Positions 34,169 to 43,079 of a stretch of 64,000 nucleotides of DNA are shown piece by piece (positions within the stretch are counted from its first letter, which is position 1; each line of letters begins with the position of its first letter). The notes under the pieces are model-generated. The model was not told where the DNA came from. It ran no database searches and saw nothing but the letters and a program-made list of their open reading frames with translations. A program made the translations under genes and the position numbers. This DNA comes from JAKVBK01 sp022447275 (GTDB lineage: Bacteria > Pseudomonadota > Alphaproteobacteria > Rhodobacterales > Rhodobacteraceae), in NCBI GenBank assembly GCA_047125605.1, contig CP138932.1, positions 3,038,001 to 3,102,000 of the forward strand, in the 5' to 3' direction.

Positions 34169-34651
34169 ATGGATTGGATCTTGCTCGCTCTTTTCGTGTG
34201 GTCGGCCATGGGCGCTGCTGTCACCGGCGCCCTGTTCCCGCCTGACCAGTGGTACCGGGACCTGAACAAACCGGCATGGACCCCCCCGGACTGGGTGTTT
34301 CCGATCACTTGGACAGTGCTGTACGCCTGCATGGCCCTTGCGGCCACGCGCATTGCGCCCTTGCAGGGCAGCGCCTACGCCATGGCCTTCTGGGCGGTGC
34401 AGATCAGCTTTAACGGGCTGTGGTCACCGGTGTTTTTCGGGCTGAAACGCATTCGCAGCGCGATGTTCGTTGTGGCGATCCTGTGGCTTTCGGTGCTGGG
34501 CGGCGTGCTGACGATGTGGCCGCTTGATCCGATCGCTTCTCTGCTCTTCGTACCCTATCTGATTTGGGTGACGATCGCGTCTGCGCTCAATGCCTCTGTC
34601 TGGATGCGTAATCCCGATGAGGCCGCAGCAGCGTCTCTCGGGCGTCAGTAG
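34169..34651 (+). CDS. tspO: tryptophan-rich sensory protein TspO
   Basis: 160 residues with five membrane helices, rich in Trp (KPAWTPPDWVFPITWT, NGLWSPVFFGL, NASVWMRNP), the pattern of the TspO/MBR family. Rhodobacter TspO is an outer-membrane, tetrapyrrole-binding protein that dampens photosynthesis gene expression in oxygen. It lies 54 bases after crtB, the usual end of the crt segment, and is convergent with the DUF3035 lipoprotein gene. Confidence 0.93.
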   Translation: MDWILLALFVWSAMGAAVTGALFPPDQWYRDLNKPAWTPPDWVFPITWTVLYACMALAATRIAPLQGSAYAMAFWAVQISFNGLWSPVFFGLKRIRSAMFVVAILWLSVLGGVLTMWPLDPIASLLFVPYLIWVTIASALNASVWMRNPDEAAAASLGRQ

Positions 34652-34743
34652 ACCTGCTGAATAGCTGGCGCGGCTACAGGCGCAAGGCCTGCCGCTCGCC
34701 ATGAAAAGGATTCGCGCACCCAATGCGGGCTGCGCGGGCAGCC

Positions 34744-35337
34744 TCAGTCTTCGGCTGGGTTCGGGGGGGCTGCAACGGTGCGGATCCCAGACCGGCGGAA
34801 CCGCTCCAACTCTGCATATTTGTCCAACGAGAGGGGCTCGTAGGCTTGGTAGTACACAGTCAGATTGAACAAGCGTTCCAGCAGACGGCCATCATTGCTG
34901 CGGCGGTATTCAAGGTCTTCCGCCGCAAGTTGCTCGCGGATACCCGGTGCCACGCCGTATCGGCTGGCCGCTGTCACGAGGCCGCCATCCCGGGTGGGCA
35001 CACCGCCGCTGTCGCGCACGAGCGCGGGGTTGCCCCCTAGCGCGGCGACGGCGTCTTCCTTCGGGGTTGGGTCTACGCGGTTGCCCTGGCCCGGCTTGGG
35101 CAGGGGCAGCGCTGCGAGATCTTCAGGAAGTTCGATGGGCTTGTTTGGAACGAAGCCGAATTCATCCGGGCCTGTTCTGCCCCGGTCAATGTTGATGAGG
35201 TCGGGTTCACGATCTCCGCCAAAACCAAGGATGCCGCCAGACCCGCAGGCGGAGAGACCTGAAATCAGCGCAAGCGCCAAGCCTGTTTTGAAACAAGCTG
35301 TGCGAATGGAACGCGTTTTGTGGGTGGCTGAAGCCAT
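34744..35337 (-). CDS. DUF3035-type lipoprotein
   Basis: 197 residues from ATG 35337, chosen because GGGAGAGGGA precedes it; upstream ATGs at 35364 and 35355 lack a ribosome site. The signal peptide ends in the lipobox LSAC, then a Gly-rich spacer. The rest is hydrophilic with GPDEFGFVPNKPIELPEDLAALP, typical of the alphaproteobacterial DUF3035 family (BamF-like in Caulobacter, where a similar lipoprotein belongs to the BAM complex). Downstream of lspA, as in many Rhodobacterales, but the M16 peptidase genes often found after it are absent here; tspO follows instead. Confidence 0.8.
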   Translation of the reverse strand: MASATHKTRSIRTACFKTGLALALISGLSACGSGGILGFGGDREPDLINIDRGRTGPDEFGFVPNKPIELPEDLAALPLPKPGQGNRVDPTPKEDAVAALGGNPALVRDSGGVPTRDGGLVTAASRYGVAPGIREQLAAEDLEYRRSNDGRLLERLFNLTVYYQAYEPLSLDKYAELERFRRSGIRTVAAPPNPAED

Positions 35338-35422
35338 GTCCCTCTCCCTCGTCATCTTGGCCATGTTCTAACCGGTTCAGCCGCGCACGTCACGGGGGTT
35401 TTGTGACCTGTGAAATTCATGG

Positions 35423-35905
35423 TCATGGCTGTGCCTTGTTGGGATCACTGCCGCCCGTAAACACGGCGAGGCCGATCGCCCCGGCAAAGACCCAGACATC
35501 GGCCAGATTGAACACATACGGGTTGCTGATCCCGCAACAGGACATGTTGAGGAAGTCGATCACTCCGCCTTGCAGCACCCGATCGAGCGCATTGCCAAGG
35601 GCCCCGCCGATCAAAAGCCCTGCGCAGGCAAATTCCCGGCCCGTGCGGAAACTGCGGGCCGCCCAGATCGCAACGGCCAGTGAGATCAGGACAGCCAGCC
35701 CCACAAGGCCCCAGCGCGCCGCCTCGGGAGCGCCTTTGAAGAGGCCGAAATTGATTCCTGTATTGAGGCTATCGATAAATACGAGAAACGGCGGAAAGAT
35801 CTCCATCCGTCCGCTGCCTGACAGCCCCAGCCCGTATAGAGCGCCGTATTTGGACAACTGGTCCGTCAGGAAAGCAAAAGCCGCGAACAGATACAAAAGA
35901 CGCAT
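35423..35905 (-). CDS. lspA: lipoprotein signal peptidase II
   Basis: 160 residues with four membrane segments. The catalytic aspartates lie in GNALDRVLQGGVIDFLN and NPYVFNLADVWVF, the conserved family boxes. It cleaves prolipoprotein signal peptides in the inner membrane. Ten bases separate it from purH, and the next gene downstream encodes a lipoprotein. Confidence 0.95.
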   Translation of the reverse strand: MRLLYLFAAFAFLTDQLSKYGALYGLGLSGSGRMEIFPPFLVFIDSLNTGINFGLFKGAPEAARWGLVGLAVLISLAVAIWAARSFRTGREFACAGLLIGGALGNALDRVLQGGVIDFLNMSCCGISNPYVFNLADVWVFAGAIGLAVFTGGSDPNKAQP

Positions 35906-35915
35906 GGAGAGGGTC

Positions 35916-37502
35916 CTAGTGGCGGAAGTGGCGCTGGCCTGTCAGCACCATGGCAAGGCCTGCCTCGTCGGCCGCCTTGATCACCTCGTCGTCGCGCATG
36001 GAGCCGCCGGGCTGAATCACGCAGGAGGCGCCAGCCGCGGCGGCCTCGAGCAGGCCGTCGGCAAAGGGGAAAAACGCATCAGATGCCACGGCGGAACCTT
36101 GTGTAAGCGGCGCTGGCAGGCCCAGAGCCTCGGCCATGCGCTCGGCCTTCTTGGCAGCGATCATTGCGCTGTCGAGGCGGCTCATCTGGCCTGCGCCAAC
36201 GCCCACGGTCGCGCCGTCGCGGACATAGACGATTGCATTTGATTTGACGTGTTTGGCCACCGACCACGCGAACAGCAAATCCTGCATCTGGGCTTCGGTG
36301 GGGTGCAGCTTGGTGACAACCTTCAACGTATCGCGGGTAACATTGGCCACGTCGCGATCCTGCACCAGAAGGCCACCGGCCACCTGCCGCACAGCGGCGC
36401 CGCGCGCGGTTGGATCTGGCAGGCCGTCTGTCAGCAAAAGGCGCAGGTTTTTCTTGCCCGCGAAAATGGCCATGGCCTCCTCGGAGGCGCCGGGGGCGAT
36501 GACCACCTCGGTAAAGATCTCGGTGATCGCTTTGGCGGTATCTGCATCCAGCGTCTGGTTGAGCGCAACGATGCCCCCGAAGGCCGAGGTGCGGTCGCAA
36601 TCATAGGCGCGGGAATAGGCCTCCAGCAGGCTGTTTCCGATGGCCACGCCGCAGGGGTTGGCATGCTTGATGATCGCGCAGGCCGGGGTGGTGGGGTCGA
36701 ACTCTGCCACCAACTCATAGGCGGCGTCCGTATCGTTGATGTTGTTGTAGGACAGCTCCTTGCCCTGCACCTGACGGGCGGTGGCAACGCCCGCACGGCC
36801 CGAGCCGTCGGTGTAGAAGGCGGCCTGCTGATGGGGGTTTTCGCCGTAGCGCAGCGTCTGGGCCAGCGTGCCCGCAAAGGTACGGCGGCGCGGTGCGGCG
36901 ATGTCCAGCGCCCCGGCCATCCAGTTGGATACGGCGGCATCATAGGCTGCCGTCCGCCCATAGGCGATCTGCGCCAGCGTCTGGCGGAAGGCCAGCGTGG
37001 TGCCCCCGTCATGGGCGTCAAGCTCGGCCAGCAAGGCATCATAATCCGTCACATCGGTCACCACGCAGACATCGGCGTGGTTCTTGGCTGCCGAGCGGAT
37101 CATGGCCGGGCCGCCAATATCGATGTTCTCGATGCATGTGGCGTGGTCTGCCCCTTTCGCGACGGTGGCCTCGAACGGGTAGAGGTTGACCACCACCAGA
37201 TCGATCGCGCCGATCCCATGTTCCTGCATCGCCGCGACGTGATCGGGATTGTCGCGCACGGCCAGCAAACCGCCATGCACCGCCGGGTGCAGGGTTTTGA
37301 CGCGGCCATCCATCATTTCGGGAAAGTTGGTCACCTCTGAGACGTCTTTCACGTCCAGACCGGCGTCTCGCAGTGCCTTGGCCGTGCCGCCCGTGGACAA
37401 AAGCGCCACGTTGCGTGCAGCAAGCGCCTGCCCGAGCGCGATCAGCCCGGTTTTGTCAGAGACGGACAGCAGGGCGCGGCGGAGCGGTTTCGGGGCAGTC
37501 AT
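35916..37502 (-). CDS. purH: bifunctional AICAR transformylase/IMP cyclohydrolase
   Basis: 528 residues, the normal length. N-terminal IMP cyclohydrolase (MGS-like) domain: RRALLSVSDKTGLIALGQAL, LLSTGGTAKALRDAG, and FPEMMDGRVKTLHPAVHGGLL. The C-terminal formyltransferase domain includes LRYGENPHQQAAFY, AIIKHANPCGVA, and SDAFFPFADGLLEAA. It performs the last two steps of de novo IMP synthesis in the cytosol. Upstream of lspA on the same strand. Confidence 0.97.
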   Translation of the reverse strand: MTAPKPLRRALLSVSDKTGLIALGQALAARNVALLSTGGTAKALRDAGLDVKDVSEVTNFPEMMDGRVKTLHPAVHGGLLAVRDNPDHVAAMQEHGIGAIDLVVVNLYPFEATVAKGADHATCIENIDIGGPAMIRSAAKNHADVCVVTDVTDYDALLAELDAHDGGTTLAFRQTLAQIAYGRTAAYDAAVSNWMAGALDIAAPRRRTFAGTLAQTLRYGENPHQQAAFYTDGSGRAGVATARQVQGKELSYNNINDTDAAYELVAEFDPTTPACAIIKHANPCGVAIGNSLLEAYSRAYDCDRTSAFGGIVALNQTLDADTAKAITEIFTEVVIAPGASEEAMAIFAGKKNLRLLLTDGLPDPTARGAAVRQVAGGLLVQDRDVANVTRDTLKVVTKLHPTEAQMQDLLFAWSVAKHVKSNAIVYVRDGATVGVGAGQMSRLDSAMIAAKKAERMAEALGLPAPLTQGSAVASDAFFPFADGLLEAAAAGASCVIQPGGSMRDDEVIKAADEAGLAMVLTGQRHFRH

Positions 37503-37584
37503 AGGCGATCATCCTTTGGCAGCGGGGCATCCCTGCCAGCAGCGGCTTCGGATGCGTGAATGGACAGCCGCGCGGGTGTCAGGG

Positions 37585-39348
37585 TCAATCTTCCACGTCG
37601 CGGACGGCTTGGGGGGTATCCTGTGCTTTGGCCAAGGTCCAGACGATCCGCATGGCATAATCCGTGACCCGTGCGCGCAGCACGATCTGTTTGCAGGCTC
37701 TGGGCTTCAGGCGACCCGGCTCAAGATAGACAGAAGGCTCCAGGGTCAGGGCGGCCTTCCCGTTGTGGCGGAAGATCCATACTTCGCCCGAGCGCAGGGC
37801 AATCGAGATGGCGGTGCCGTTCATGTCATGGATAGCGTCGACCTCAGGATGGAGGTGAAACCGCAGGATGAACGGGGTGCCCTGCATGTCATGGCGGGGC
37901 TGCTCGGAGTCGAACTTGCGCTTCTGGGTGTCGTCCAGCGCCCCCAGCAGGTCCTCGCCCGACAGGGTGCGCCCATCGAGTGACAGCAGCAGGTTGCGCA
38001 CATGGGTCAACCCGTGGCTGGGCCCATACCCGTCATGGCCCACCAGCAATTGCCAGCCGCGGCTGGTGCGTTTGGATTGCGCGGTAACGTGCTTTGGGAC
38101 AGTTTCCAGATAGTCCGAGCCCTTCGGAACTGCGCCCGTCTCATCCGGCAGGGCCAGTTGCGAAGACGAGACGCCCTCGATCGCGAGGGTTGAATGGCTG
38201 GGCGTGGCCCGCCCCGCCCGACGCCAGGTTTCCCCGAAGGCGGCGCCAGAGCCACAATTGACAATCACCGGGCGGCGGCCCGATGTCAGCTCAAAGGCCA
38301 GGGTGCCCGCATGGGCATTGGCCGAGGCAGGCCCCGTTGGGGGCGCAGCCGCATCAACAATCAAAGAGGTACGCCCGGCGGTCAGGCGGGCATAGCCCAT
38401 GGCCAAGCCTTCGGGCAGCAGGCCGGGCCGGACATGGGAGGCGGCCAACGCCTGATCGAGCCGCCCTTCTTCGCCAGCCCCGCCGCCATTGAACCGGGCC
38501 AGCCCCCCATCGGCATGGCGCAGGGCCCGCAAGGTGGGGGCGATACGTTCCAGAGCGTTCTTGTGCGCCTGCGACGGTGTGTGGCCGGCTTCGGTCAGCA
38601 CCTGCGCCGTCCAGCTCAACAGCGCAAACACTTCCAGCAGATCTTCGGGATTACGTGTTGCGATCCCGCCTTGATCATCGATCTGGGTCGCGCAGTCATT
38701 GTCGAGGGCGTCAAGCGCAGGCGCGATGTAGCGCTCCATGCCTTCAAGCGACAGCCCCGCATAGATCAGGCCGGTGACGGCCTCGAAGCGGGGCAGGCCG
38801 GGCGCTGCCGCGTGCCACCGGCGCGACAGGAACAGGGTCTGCCGTCCGAGCACTGCGAAAAAAGCGGCACTATCGGCCTGGGGACGCCCGCGCAGCAGCA
38901 GCACCGCATGACTGATCCATCGGATCAGGCGCCGCCCCGTGCGGTCCGGGGTCCAGCCAGCGCCTTTGCCTTTGCCGAACCGGTCGATCCAATCCCATGT
39001 CCAGGCCTGGGCCGTGCTCCGCGCGTCGGCCGTGCCGATGGCGGCCAAGTCATCCAGCCAGCGAAACCCGTGCAGCGCGCCCTCAAACGCAGAGGACGGC
39101 ATGGCAATATCCCAGGGCAGCAGACCGGGCGCCTCCACCAGTTCCCCGGCCAGCAGGATGTTGCCGGTCATCAATTGCCGGCCCCTTGCGGCATCGCCCA
39201 CCATTCGGGGCTGCGGTTGTGAGGCAAAGGCCGTTGCAGGGGAGGAGCGCGCGGCCCGCCAGGCATGAAACCTGTTGGACCATCGCCGGAAGCGATCGGC
39301 CTGCGAAGGTTCTGCTGCACCCGTGGAGGAGGCGGTGTTGTCTGCCAT
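37585..39348 (-). CDS. heparinase II/III family protein
   Basis: 587 residues from ATG 39348 (MADNTAS). The N-terminal helical part (LDDLAAIGTADARSTAQAW, WIDRFGKG) and the C-terminal heparinase II/III-like beta domain (HSTLAIEGVSSSQLALP, HDGYGPSHGLTHVRNLLLSLDGRTLSGED) are recognisable. Rhodobacterales commonly have this gene beside purH and rsmB. The family includes polysaccharide lyases; no signal peptide is apparent, so the true substrate and location are uncertain. Confidence 0.85.
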   Translation of the reverse strand: MADNTASSTGAAEPSQADRFRRWSNRFHAWRAARSSPATAFASQPQPRMVGDAARGRQLMTGNILLAGELVEAPGLLPWDIAMPSSAFEGALHGFRWLDDLAAIGTADARSTAQAWTWDWIDRFGKGKGAGWTPDRTGRRLIRWISHAVLLLRGRPQADSAAFFAVLGRQTLFLSRRWHAAAPGLPRFEAVTGLIYAGLSLEGMERYIAPALDALDNDCATQIDDQGGIATRNPEDLLEVFALLSWTAQVLTEAGHTPSQAHKNALERIAPTLRALRHADGGLARFNGGGAGEEGRLDQALAASHVRPGLLPEGLAMGYARLTAGRTSLIVDAAAPPTGPASANAHAGTLAFELTSGRRPVIVNCGSGAAFGETWRRAGRATPSHSTLAIEGVSSSQLALPDETGAVPKGSDYLETVPKHVTAQSKRTSRGWQLLVGHDGYGPSHGLTHVRNLLLSLDGRTLSGEDLLGALDDTQKRKFDSEQPRHDMQGTPFILRFHLHPEVDAIHDMNGTAISIALRSGEVWIFRHNGKAALTLEPSVYLEPGRLKPRACKQIVLRARVTDYAMRIVWTLAKAQDTPQAVRDVED

Positions 39349-39496
39349 CAACTTTTATCTTTGGGCGCTGTAAAGCGCGTGTCTGCCGATGCGGGCAGAC
39401 TACGCTGCAGCGCGGCGGGTGTAAACGCGGCGGACGAGCTCAGAGGGGCAATCGGCGAAAAGTTGGGCGCACGCTTGGTTGGCGCGACAGCGCAGG

Positions 39497-40879
39497 TCAC
39501 GACGTCCGGTGCAACAGCGCCATGAAGAAGCCGTCCATGCCGCCATGCTCGGGCCACAGATCCGGTGTCAGGCGCAGGCCACCCGCTTTGGCGTACCACT
39601 TCGACGGCCAGGCCTCCGCAAGCGGGTCTGCCTGCAGATCGGGGCGGACTTCCAGCAGCTGGGCCAGCAGATCTTCGCCCTCGGCAGGCAGCAGCGAGCA
39701 GGTGCACAGCATCAGGCGTCCGCCCGGGGCCAGCCAGTCGCAGGCCCGTGTCGCCAGTTCGAACTGTAGATCGCGCAGGGCGATTACATCCTCCGCTGTG
39801 CGCACATAGGGCAAGTCCGGGTGGCGGCGCACCGTTCCGGTGGCCGAGCAGGGCGCGTCGAGCAGGATCGCGTCAAAAAGCTGTTCGGGCTCCCAGTCCA
39901 GCGCATCGGCAGCCACCACATCTGCCTTGAGGCCCATGCGCGACAGGTTTTCTTCCAAGCGGGCCAAACGCCCTTCCGAGATGTCGAGCGCCGTCACATC
40001 TGCCCCGGCGGCGGCAGCCTGCAGGGTTTTGCCACCGGGGGCGGCGCAGAGGTCCAGCACCCGCTCGCCGGGTTGAGGCGCAAGAATATGGGCGGGCAAG
40101 GCGGCGGCTGCATCCTGCACCCACCAGGCGCCTTCTTCGAATCCGGGCAGCTTTGACACCTGCCCGGCAGCGCGCAAACGCAGGGAGCCTGTCGGCAAAA
40201 TTTCGGCGTCCAGCTCTGCCGCCCAGTGGTTTGCTGTCTTGGGGTCTCTGAGGGTCAGATCGAGGGGGGCGCCGGCGCTGTGAGCCTCTTCCATGCGTGC
40301 CACGCGGGCATTGCCATAGGCACTGCCCAGTCGGCCCCGCAGCCAATTCGGCAGCCGGGTTGCCGGGGCCTTATCCCATGGCGTGCGATCCGCCTCTGCG
40401 ACCTTGCGCAACACCGCGTTAACCAACCCTGCTGAGCTTTTCTGCTGCTGTTTTGCAAGGGAGACGGCGGCATTCACGACACCGTGGGAGGCCGCACCAG
40501 ATTCGATCATCTCGATCACTGCCATGCGCAGGATCACTTGGATGACCATGCTGGGGCTGCGGCTGAGATGGGGCTTGAGCATGGCATCTGCCCGATGGGA
40601 GAGGCGCAGGGTGTTGCGGGCCAGCCGTCCGGCGGTGGCCCTGTCGGAGGGAGAAAGCGCCAGAAAGCTGGCATCTGATTCCAATTCTGCCAAGGTGCGC
40701 TGCTGCAAAATAACGCCACCCAGCAATTCCAGCGCAGCCGCGCGCGGGGCCAGCCCGGCTGTATTCCGCGGGGCCGCGCGATCCTTGCCGCGTGCGCCGT
40801 TTGCGCCGGCTGATCTGGCTGAATTGCGGGCTGCAGAAGCCTTGCCTCTGGAGCCGGTATGGCGTGGTGTGCGTGTCAT
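39497..40879 (-). CDS. rsmB: 16S rRNA (cytosine-967-C5)-methyltransferase RsmB-type
   Basis: 460 residues. A basic N-terminal tail (about 40 residues) precedes a NusB-like RNA-binding domain (AALELLGGVILQQRTLAELE; GVVNAAVSLAKQQQKSSAGLVNAVLRK) and a C-terminal SAM-dependent domain with LCAAPGGKTLQAA, the DAPCSATGTVRRHPD motif and the second cysteine in LCTCSLLPAEGED. These are the paired catalytic cysteines of RNA m5C methyltransferases. RsmB modifies C967 of 16S rRNA. Divergent from the following small gene. Confidence 0.92.
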   Translation of the reverse strand: MTRTPRHTGSRGKASAARNSARSAGANGARGKDRAAPRNTAGLAPRAAALELLGGVILQQRTLAELESDASFLALSPSDRATAGRLARNTLRLSHRADAMLKPHLSRSPSMVIQVILRMAVIEMIESGAASHGVVNAAVSLAKQQQKSSAGLVNAVLRKVAEADRTPWDKAPATRLPNWLRGRLGSAYGNARVARMEEAHSAGAPLDLTLRDPKTANHWAAELDAEILPTGSLRLRAAGQVSKLPGFEEGAWWVQDAAAALPAHILAPQPGERVLDLCAAPGGKTLQAAAAGADVTALDISEGRLARLEENLSRMGLKADVVAADALDWEPEQLFDAILLDAPCSATGTVRRHPDLPYVRTAEDVIALRDLQFELATRACDWLAPGGRLMLCTCSLLPAEGEDLLAQLLEVRPDLQADPLAEAWPSKWYAKAGGLRLTPDLWPEHGGMDGFFMALLHRTS

Positions 40880-40951
40880 GTGGCGGTCCGCCCCGTTGCG
40901 AGTCGATCCGCGCGGGGTATATCAACCCTATCGCCGCCTCAAGGAGTCGTC

Positions 40952-41209
40952 ATGTCTCAAGACCCGCAAAGCACTGCATCGGATGCAAAGAATGACCCTG
41001 TTCCGCTGACCGCAGAAGAAGCTGCTGCCCGGGAAGCTGCGCGCCGGGCCGCGCTGCCCGAGATCGCGCGCCGCGCGCTGGAGGAGGCCGATGCCCGCCG
41101 TGCGAAACAAGCCGCGGCGGACATGCCAACAGAGCTGGGTGGCCGCGACGGGCCAGAGCCTGTTCGCTATGGAGATTGGGAAAAGAAGGGTCTCGCGATC
41201 GATTTTTGA
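40952..41209 (+). CDS. DUF1674 / SDHAF4-like succinate dehydrogenase assembly factor
   Basis: 85 residues from ATG 40952, preceded by AAGGAGT; an upstream in-frame ATG lacks a ribosome site and would read through rsmB's promoter region. The charged, Ala-rich N-terminus leads to the family's conserved C-terminal motif, PEPVRYGDWEKKGLAIDF. In mitochondria the homologue SDHAF4 binds flavinylated SdhA during complex II assembly; bacterial members are assumed to do the same. Confidence 0.85.
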   Translation: MSQDPQSTASDAKNDPVPLTAEEAAAREAARRAALPEIARRALEEADARRAKQAAADMPTELGGRDGPEPVRYGDWEKKGLAIDF

Positions 41210-41247
41210 GGGTGCGTGGGCCCTTCAGCAGGGTGTCACGCGTGGGC

Positions 41248-41619
41248 TCAGTTCAGCCGCAAATCCGCGTAGCGGCCCGCGCCACGGTTCTCGATGAAGC
41301 GCAAGGTTTCCCCGTTGCGGAGCACTTTCTGGCAATTGAAGCCAAGGTCAGTTTTGCCCCAGAACAAATCCCGGCAGAAGTAGCCGCTTTCCCAGCGCCA
41401 ATCCCCGGTGACTTTGCGCCCGTAACCTTTGCCCGTGATCTGCCCATCGGGCTGTACGGACAACGAAATTGCAAAGCGCTTTAGATCTTTGCCAGAGATC
41501 AGCGCGCGAAATTCGCCCTCTTCTGTGACAAGCTGAAAGTCCTCCGCCGTGGCGGTGGTTGGGGCAAGCTGGATTGCGACGGCCAAAACGGCCGTGAGCA
41601 GGGCAGTGAGGCGAGGCAT
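41248..41619 (-). CDS. small exported protein of unknown function
   Basis: 123 residues from ATG 41619 with AGGAG upstream; a TTG nine bases earlier was not used. The signal peptide MPRLTALLTAVLAVAIQLAP ends at ATA-E. The mature part has a central KGYGRKVTGDWRWESGYFCRDLFWG and a late FNCQKVLRNGETLRFIENRG, with two cysteines that could form a disulfide. Similar short periplasmic proteins occur widely in roseobacters without an assigned function. Convergent with the upstream gene. Confidence 0.75.
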   Translation of the reverse strand: MPRLTALLTAVLAVAIQLAPTTATAEDFQLVTEEGEFRALISGKDLKRFAISLSVQPDGQITGKGYGRKVTGDWRWESGYFCRDLFWGKTDLGFNCQKVLRNGETLRFIENRGAGRYADLRLN

Positions 41620-41763
41620 GGTCGGCAACTCCTAAAACAACGCGATAAACGACATAGCGCGGTTGCCTTGGTTTGACGACTGGGCGTGTACATTTTTCAC
41701 ACGTTCTGGCGGAATCGTGATGCGCCGATAGGAGCGCCAGCCGCGCCGGTGGCAGAGTGCGCC

Positions 41764-42573
41764 TTACAAGCCCAGCACGTCCGACATGGCGTAATGCCCC
41801 GGTTCCTGATCAAAGGCCCAGGTTGCGGCCCGCAGCGCGCCTTTGGCAAACAGGGCCCTGTCAGAGGCCTTATGGGTCAGGACAATGCGCTCGCCGGGGC
41901 CGGCAAAAATCACGTCATGATCGCCAATAATGTCGCCGCCCCGGATGGCTGAAAAGCCGATCGTTCCCTCGTTGCGGGCCCCGGTGATCCCATCGCGGGC
42001 CGCAACATAGACATCGCGCAATGCTGCGCCACGGCCTTCTGCGGCGGCCTCGCCCAGCATCAACGCCGTCCCGGAAGGGGCATCGACCTTATGGCGGTGA
42101 TGGGCCTCGACCACCTCGATATCAAAATCGGTGTCGAGGGCGGCAGACACCTTTTTTGTCAGCGCAACCAGAAGGTTGACCCCAAGGCTCATATTGCCCG
42201 CCCGGACGATGCGGGCGTGGTGCGCGGCGGCATCAATCCTGGCAAGATCATCCTCTGTCATGCCGGTTGTGCCGATCACATGCACCGCTCGGGCCTGCGC
42301 GGCCAGCGCTGCCGTTGCGACGGTGACCGCGGGCACGGTGAAATCGATGATGGCCTGCGCGCTGGCAATCGCCTCCAGCGCATCGCTGGTGACTTCAACG
42401 CCGCGTGCCGCGCCCCCCATTGCTGTGCCGATGTCTTGGCCAAGCCAGGCGTGGCCTTCATGCTCTACAGCGCCTGTCAGCGTGAGGCGAGGATGGTCTG
42501 CGAGGCTCGACACCAGCATTTGCCCCATGCGGCCTGAAGCGCCCATCACGACGGTGCGGATTTTTTCTGCCAT
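41764..42573 (-). CDS. dapB: 4-hydroxy-tetrahydrodipicolinate reductase
   Basis: 269 residues. The nucleotide-binding motif VVMGASGRMGQ is at the N-terminus, and EVVEAHHRHKVDAPSGTALML holds the catalytic His/Lys signature of DapB. The enzyme reduces the DapA product with NAD(P)H in lysine and diaminopimelate synthesis. Divergent from rbfA across 71 bases. Confidence 0.97.
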   Translation of the reverse strand: MAEKIRTVVMGASGRMGQMLVSSLADHPRLTLTGAVEHEGHAWLGQDIGTAMGGAARGVEVTSDALEAIASAQAIIDFTVPAVTVATAALAAQARAVHVIGTTGMTEDDLARIDAAAHHARIVRAGNMSLGVNLLVALTKKVSAALDTDFDIEVVEAHHRHKVDAPSGTALMLGEAAAEGRGAALRDVYVAARDGITGARNEGTIGFSAIRGGDIIGDHDVIFAGPGERIVLTHKASDRALFAKGALRAATWAFDQEPGHYAMSDVLGL

Positions 42574-42644
42574 AATGTGGTCTCCTGCAAATCGGGATGT
42601 GGGCAGCGCTTGCGGCGCCCGCCGCTTGTCCTTAAGTCGAACCT

Positions 42645-43079
42645 ATGGCGAAGAACAAGTTCCAACACGGCTCTGGGCCGTCACAAAGACAACTTCGGGT
42701 CGGTGAACTGATCCGCAGAACCCTGTCCGATGTCCTGGCGAAGGGCGAAATCCACGATCCTGACCTAAACCGGATGTCGATCACCGTGGGCGAGGTGCGG
42801 ACCTCCCCCGATCTCAAGATTGCCACGGCTTATGTGCTGCCGCTGGGCGGGCAGGGACAGGAGGATGCGATTGCCATCCTCAAGCGCAACAAGCATGAGA
42901 TCCGGCGCGCCGTCTCCAAACAGATGACGCTGAAATATGCTCCGGACTTCCGCTTTTTGCTCGACGAGACCTTCGACCGGATGGACGAAACCCGCCGTCT
43001 GTTCGCCAAGGATGACGTGGCCCGCGATATCGCTGCTTCGGATGATGCGCAGGATGATTATACGCCGCCGCAGGATTGA
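42645..43079 (+). CDS. rbfA: 30S ribosome-binding factor A
   Basis: 144 residues. KH-like RbfA fold with RVGELIRRTLSDVLAKGEIHDPDL, ITVGEVRTSPDLKIATAYVLPLGG and LKYAPDFRFLLDETFDRMDETRRL, all typical. RbfA acts in late 16S processing and cold adaptation. The 3' end overlaps the start of the next gene in another frame. Confidence 0.95.
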   Translation: MAKNKFQHGSGPSQRQLRVGELIRRTLSDVLAKGEIHDPDLNRMSITVGEVRTSPDLKIATAYVLPLGGQGQEDAIAILKRNKHEIRRAVSKQMTLKYAPDFRFLLDETFDRMDETRRLFAKDDVARDIAASDDAQDDYTPPQD

